From NCBI GenBank assembly GCA_036489775.1, contig DASXFC010000038.1:98850-162849 (forward strand): 64,000 nucleotides of DNA. The letters are read 5' to 3'. Below are positions 59,460 through 64,000 of the stretch, one piece after another. Position 1 is the first letter of the stretch; each line of letters opens with the position of its first letter. This DNA comes from Bog-473 sp036489775. Its GTDB lineage: Bacteria > Actinomycetota > Acidimicrobiia > Acidimicrobiales > RAAP-2. The translations under genes and the position numbers were made by a program. The notes under the pieces are model-generated. The model searched no databases. It was not told the origin of the DNA and worked only from the letters and a program-made list of their open reading frames with translations.

Positions 59460-60124
59460 CACGACCTCACCTGCGGTTGCGGGACGATGCGCAGATAGGG
59501 CCTGGGTGAACGCCACTCGCCAAATACCTCTTTGGCCTCGTCGTCGCTCATCGATCCGGCGATGACCACGTCCTCGCCTTGATGCCAATTGGCCGGCGTC
59601 GCCACCTTATGGTCAGCCGTAAGTTGCAACGAGTCGATGACCCGGAGCACTTCGTCGAAATTCCGACCAGTCGTCATCGGATAGACCAAGATCAGCTTGA
59701 TCTTCTTGTCGGGGCCGATGACGAAGACGTTGCGGACGGTCTGATTGTCGGAGGGTGTCCGCTGGAGGGGGTCCCCTTCGAGGTCAGCCGGCAACATGCC
59801 GTACAACTTCGACACGTTGAAGTCGACGTCTCCAATCATGGGGTAGTTCGGGGCAAGACCCTGGGTCTCCTCGATGTCCGCGGCCCAAGCTGCGTGACGC
59901 TCCACGGGGTCGACGGAAAGTCCGATGATCTTGACATCGCGCCGATCAAATTCCGGCTTGATCCGGGCCATGTATCCCAGCTCGGTAGTGCAAATCGGCG
60001 TGAAGTCCTTTGGGTGCGAGAACAGCACGGCCCACGAGGTACCGATCCAATCGTGAAATCGGATTAGACCTTCGGTGGTCTGTGCCTCGAAATCAGGCGC
60101 GGTGGCGCCCAGCTGAATGATCAT
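59459..60124 (-). CDS. 1-Cys peroxiredoxin (Prx6 type)
   Basis: 221 residues. Peroxidatic site PKDFTPICTTELG with C45 (P-x(3)-T-x(2)-C), then IGLSVDPVERHAAWAADIEE, YPMIGDVDFNVSKLYGMLPA, NVFVIGPDKKIKLILVYPMT and TGRNFDEVLRVIDSLQLT. The long C-terminal extension with no second resolving Cys in the usual place marks the Prx6/1-Cys subfamily. It reduces peroxides using an external thiol. It leads a two-gene unit with the CRxGxR protein. Confidence 0.94.
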   Translation of the reverse strand: MIIQLGATAPDFEAQTTEGLIRFHDWIGTSWAVLFSHPKDFTPICTTELGYMARIKPEFDRRDVKIIGLSVDPVERHAAWAADIEETQGLAPNYPMIGDVDFNVSKLYGMLPADLEGDPLQRTPSDNQTVRNVFVIGPDKKIKLILVYPMTTGRNFDEVLRVIDSLQLTADHKVATPANWHQGEDVVIAGSMSDDEAKEVFGEWRSPRPYLRIVPQPQVRS

Positions 60125-60903
60125 GATCGCTCCTTTTGTTGTGGCCGGATCCTGCGGCTCCGGTTTCAGACACGGCGTTTCACCTGTCGCTATGACCGTA
60201 AAGCTGGCCTAGAGGCGGAACATCCGCCACCTGGCATATTTCGGCGGGTGGGGTGAAAGGACGCTTCGAACACGGCACAGCCCGGGGTCCGAATCGGGGC
60301 GCACTCAGCCGCCGCCGCTGTCCATGGTTGCCTCGAAGTCCCGCATGCACCTTTGGATGATGAGGGGCGGTCGGCGTCTGGTCCCGAGACATGTCACCCG
60401 TGGATACGCCCATTGCCACGGTCACCCTCGCCGATGTTGCGTACAGCAGGGGAACCCCTGTCCAGCGATGCCTCAGATTGTCGGTGGCCCACAAATCCGG
60501 GCGCTGATCTGCAGACGGCTGCCCTGAATCCGAAGGATCCGAAGAGCCGGATTTCGAGTGCGCCCCCCGGTAGAAAACTGCGGCCTGGCCGCGACCGAAC
60601 CTGAGCAGTTATCGGTTGACCCGGGCGAAAGGCTGAAGGGCCTGACCCTCGGCTCGAGTTTGCGGGCTGATTGGGCGATACGAGGGCTCGTCAAGAACAG
60701 CCGATACGACGACCCTTTCCTCAATTCTCTCGGTCTCACCACCTGCTCCATCCGATATAGATCCAGCTAGATCAAGGTATTGAGGGCTCACGCTGGTCGC
60801 TCAATAGTTCCGGCGATTAGCTGAAGCGGGAGGAGGGCGTCTCGTCTCCGATATATGCCACCTGGCAGATGTTCCTTTTGACCTCCCGTTTTACCGTTCC
60901 TAC
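60125..60903. other. Large non-coding gap upstream of the surface-protein gene
   Basis: About 780 bases. Two short open frames (near 60180-60494 minus and 60558-60770 plus) have no protein-like composition or ribosome-binding site and are treated as chance. An inverted repeat TATTGAG / CTCAATA lies near 60778-60805. The promoter box for the next gene is at 60892. No tRNA or riboswitch pattern was recognised. Confidence 0.5.
60892..60897 (+). promoter_or_regulatory. TACCGT -10 box before the large surface protein
   Basis: TACCGT ends 6 bases before the ATG at 60904, in the same arrangement as four other genes. No ribosome-binding site is seen. Confidence 0.4.

Positions 60904-64000
<3,097 letters not shown>

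Noticed and set aside
60180..60770. Two short open frames in the gap before the large surface protein
   Set aside because: No ribosome-binding site or leaderless box, and no protein-like composition.

Overview
The window is high-GC DNA with dense, often overlapping genes. The gene content points to an actinobacterium: an Lsr2 nucleoid protein, two F420-dependent LLM oxidoreductases, a deazaflavin-nitroreductase-family protein, a two-subunit cytochrome bd, DinB/maleylpyruvate-isomerase-type proteins, several acyl-CoA enzymes and a P450. The C-terminal repeats of the last protein (G-Y-x-L-x-x-x-D-G-G-x-F-x-F-G-D-A-x-F-x-G-S) are typical of surface proteins in Acidimicrobiia, so that class is my best guess. 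This is inference from gene families; there is no rRNA to confirm it.

Layout. 1-5.9 kb: an edge-truncated DinB protein, a DUF2293 protein, a tRNA-like relic, tRNA-Gly(TCC), a truncated haemoglobin, an enoyl-CoA hydratase, an RDD membrane protein coupled to a 9-residue-repeat protein, a VOC protein and an aldo/keto reductase. 5.9-12.3 kb: an eight-gene minus-strand run. It starts with a beta-class DNA methyltransferase carrying an extra C-terminal domain, then two unrecognised proteins, a GNAT, a SAM methyltransferase, a SnoaL-like protein, an enoyl-CoA hydratase and an F420 oxidoreductase. 12.4-19.4 kb: LprI-like, DUF1801, deazaflavin-family and EamA proteins, cydAB and an acyl-CoA synthetase. 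19.6-28 kb: an OmpR-type two-component pair, a UbiB-family kinase, and a NarL-type two-component pair divergent from an ABC exporter. 28-31 kb: a P450-TetR-F420 oxidoreductase operon with a strong palindromic operator. 31-37 kb: DinB, Lsr2, a membrane-anchored HtrA protease and an amidohydrolase-TauD pair. 37-47 kb: cyclopropane-fatty-acid synthase, hydrolase, MerR regulator, a heterodimeric ABC exporter and several membrane proteins or methyltransferases.

47.5-64 kb is a cell-surface region. It holds a translationally coupled TadE-like/TadG-like pair, a 1346-residue secreted protein with ten Ig-like domains, a Tat-exported amidohydrolase, a large STAND-LuxR regulator, a peroxiredoxin coupled to a CRxGxR protein, and a very large surface protein cut by the right edge. 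That last protein contains a 15-copy GGGACA minisatellite encoding a Gly-Thr linker.

Points most worth attention: the methyltransferase-centred module as a possible uncharacterised restriction or DNA-modification system; an ABC exporter whose two ATPase domains have lost complementary motifs, leaving a single complete site; a recurrent TACCGT box 6-8 bases before start codons, suggesting leaderless transcripts; and the minisatellite linker. No CRISPR array, insertion sequence, integrase or phage gene was found.
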